From contig JACDGC010000231.1 of assembly GCA_013815535.1 (NCBI GenBank), positions 1 to 6,477 on the forward strand: a DNA stretch of 6,477 nucleotides. Reading direction: 5' to 3'. The stretch is from Ktedonobacterales bacterium. Lineage in GTDB: Bacteria; Chloroflexota; Ktedonobacteria; Ktedonobacterales; JACDGC01. The notes beneath the pieces were generated by a model, which did not search any database, had not been told where the DNA came from, and worked only from the letters and a program-made list of their open reading frames with translations. The translations under genes were made by a program, and so were the position numbers. This document shows, piece after piece, positions 5,377 to 6,477 of the stretch. Each line of letters starts with the position of its first letter. Position 1 is the first letter of the stretch.

Positions 5377-6477
5377 ATGAAGGTGCTCGTATTGAATGCT
5401 GGCTCGGGCAGCCAGAAAATCTCGCTCTATGATCTGGGAGCGACGCTCCCAGCGGCACCATCCACCCCATTGTGGGCCGCTTATGCCGACTGGAATGAGC
5501 AGCCCGGCACCGTGCTGGCGCATCTGACGCAGGGCGGCACGACAACGACGCGCACCTACACTGATCCTGACCGGGGGGTCGTCATGAGCGCGCTGGCGCG
5601 GGAGTTGTGGGCTGGTGATCACCCCGCCATTGCTGGGCCGGAGGCGATTGACCTGATCGGCCATCGCGTTGTTCACGGTGGCCCGAACTACCGCCAGAGC
5701 ACCTTCATCACCCCGGCGGTCAAGGAGGCCATCGCCGAATATGAGAAGGTGGCGGGGTCGCACAACCGCAACACCTTGCAGGGCATCACTTTGATGGATC
5801 ATCTCTTCCCTGGCACACCGCAAATGGCGGCCTTCGATACGGCGTTCCATGCACACCTGCCCCTGGCGGCGGCGGTCTATCCTGGCCCCTATGCCTGGTT
5901 CACGCAGGGCATCCGCCGCTATGGTTTCCATGGCCTCAGTCACCAATATGCTGCCGAGCGCGCGGCAGCGTTGCTGGGGCAAGACCCCGCCACGCTGCGG
6001 CTGGTGACGTGTCATCTGGGGGGTGGCTGCTCGCTGGCGGCGGTGCAGGGTGGCCACAGCATCAACACCACGATGGGCTTTACCCCGCTAGAGGGGCTGA
6101 TGATGAACAATCGTTCTGGGTCGGTCGATCCAGGGGTTTTGATCTTTTTGCTACGCTATGGTGGCTACACCGTCGAGCAGTTGGATCGCACCCTGCACGA
6201 GGAATCTGGGCTGGAGGGCATCTCAGGCAGCGCGAACGATCTGCGCGAACTGCTGGCCGCTGATCCTGCGATCCACCCCCGCGCGCGGCTGGCCATCGAC
6301 ATCTATGTGCAGCGGCTGCGCGAGGGCATCGGCGCGATGGTGGCATCGCTGGGTGGGTTGGATGCCCTGGTTTTCACGGGGGGGGTGGGCGAGCATCTGG
6401 CGGCGATCCGTGCGGAGGCCAGCGCGCCCTTTGCCTTCATGGGGCTGACTATCGACGCCGCGCGCAATGCACAGGCG
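5377..6477 (+). CDS. ackA: Acetate kinase (3' end cut by window)
   Basis: A cytosolic ASKHA-fold kinase that reversibly transfers phosphate between acetyl phosphate and ADP, here most likely making acetate and ATP from the phosphoketolase product. 367 codons are visible of a family length near 400, and no stop is reached. Residue positions match the well-studied archaeal enzyme closely: MKVLVLNAGSGSQK with Asn7, Ser10, Ser12 and Lys14; HRVVHGG with Arg97; FDTAFH with Asp154; RYGFHGLSH with His185; the phosphate loop HLGGG (213-217); GFTPLEGLMMNNRSGSVDP with catalytic Arg246; and FTGGVGEH (333-340). The C-terminal Glu of the active site lies beyond the window. HLGGG replaces the more usual HLGNG, and AGSHNRNT (126-133) replaces APLHNPAN, pointing to a divergent subgroup. 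ATG 5377 is chosen because it gives the standard N-terminus; TTG 5344 would add 11 charged residues. An eight-G run (6378-6385) lies within the gene. Confidence 0.95.
   Translation, partial: MKVLVLNAGSGSQKISLYDLGATLPAAPSTPLWAAYADWNEQPGTVLAHLTQGGTTTTRTYTDPDRGVVMSALARELWAGDHPAIAGPEAIDLIGHRVVHGGPNYRQSTFITPAVKEAIAEYEKVAGSHNRNTLQGITLMDHLFPGTPQMAAFDTAFHAHLPLAAAVYPGPYAWFTQGIRRYGFHGLSHQYAAERAAALLGQDPATLRLVTCHLGGGCSLAAVQGGHSINTTMGFTPLEGLMMNNRSGSVDPGVLIFLLRYGGYTVEQLDRTLHEESGLEGISGSANDLRELLAADPAIHPRARLAIDIYVQRLREGIGAMVASLGGLDALVFTGGVGEHLAAIRAEASAPFAFMGLTIDAARNAQA

Noticed and set aside
5368..6057. Minus-strand open frame of 229 codons opposite acetate kinase
   Set aside because: It is rich in Arg, Gln and His and mirrors a gene whose catalytic residues are all readable on the plus strand.

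Overview
This is a GC-rich bacterial window with long, tightly packed genes and short intergenic gaps. Gene content alone does not fix the taxon. The acetate kinase start, the xfp-ack pairing and the base composition would fit a Chloroflexota-like or similar environmental bacterium, but this is a weak guess from memory.

Layout. (1) Positions 2-190 (+) are the C-terminal DNA-binding winged helix of an OmpR/PhoB-type response regulator that begins before the window. (2) A small gene at 165-785 (+) overlaps its end by 26 bases. It encodes a protein with a histidine-kinase-like H-box (HisKA) but no ATPase domain, followed by a short segment that reads like a degenerate, truncated receiver domain. 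(3) Positions 870-2627 (+) encode a membrane protein that fuses a YihY/BrkB-family N-terminal half to a PAP2-type phosphatase C-terminal half. (4) A strong hairpin at 2629-2687, symmetrical enough to work in both directions, separates this gene from the convergent xfp gene. (5) Positions 2708-5146 (-) encode a full-length phosphoketolase (812 aa). (6) A 230-base, AT-richer divergent region holds the control signals for xfp and for the next gene. (7) From 5377 to the window end (+) lies an acetate kinase gene, cut off about 30 codons before its expected stop.

How the genes fit together. Phosphoketolase splits xylulose-5-phosphate and/or fructose-6-phosphate with phosphate to give acetyl phosphate. 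Acetate kinase then turns acetyl phosphate and ADP into acetate and ATP. The two genes share one divergent control region and make a compact carbon-overflow/ATP module. The response regulator and the HisKA-only protein look like one signalling unit. The YihY-PAP2 fusion probably acts on a membrane lipid phosphate. No sequence evidence ties these three modules to each other.

Most worth a second look are the HisKA-pseudoreceiver protein, the YihY-PAP2 fusion (with the usual motif-1 Lys replaced by Asn), and the unusual front end of the acetate kinase gene. No RNA gene, CRISPR array, insertion sequence or long repeat was seen.
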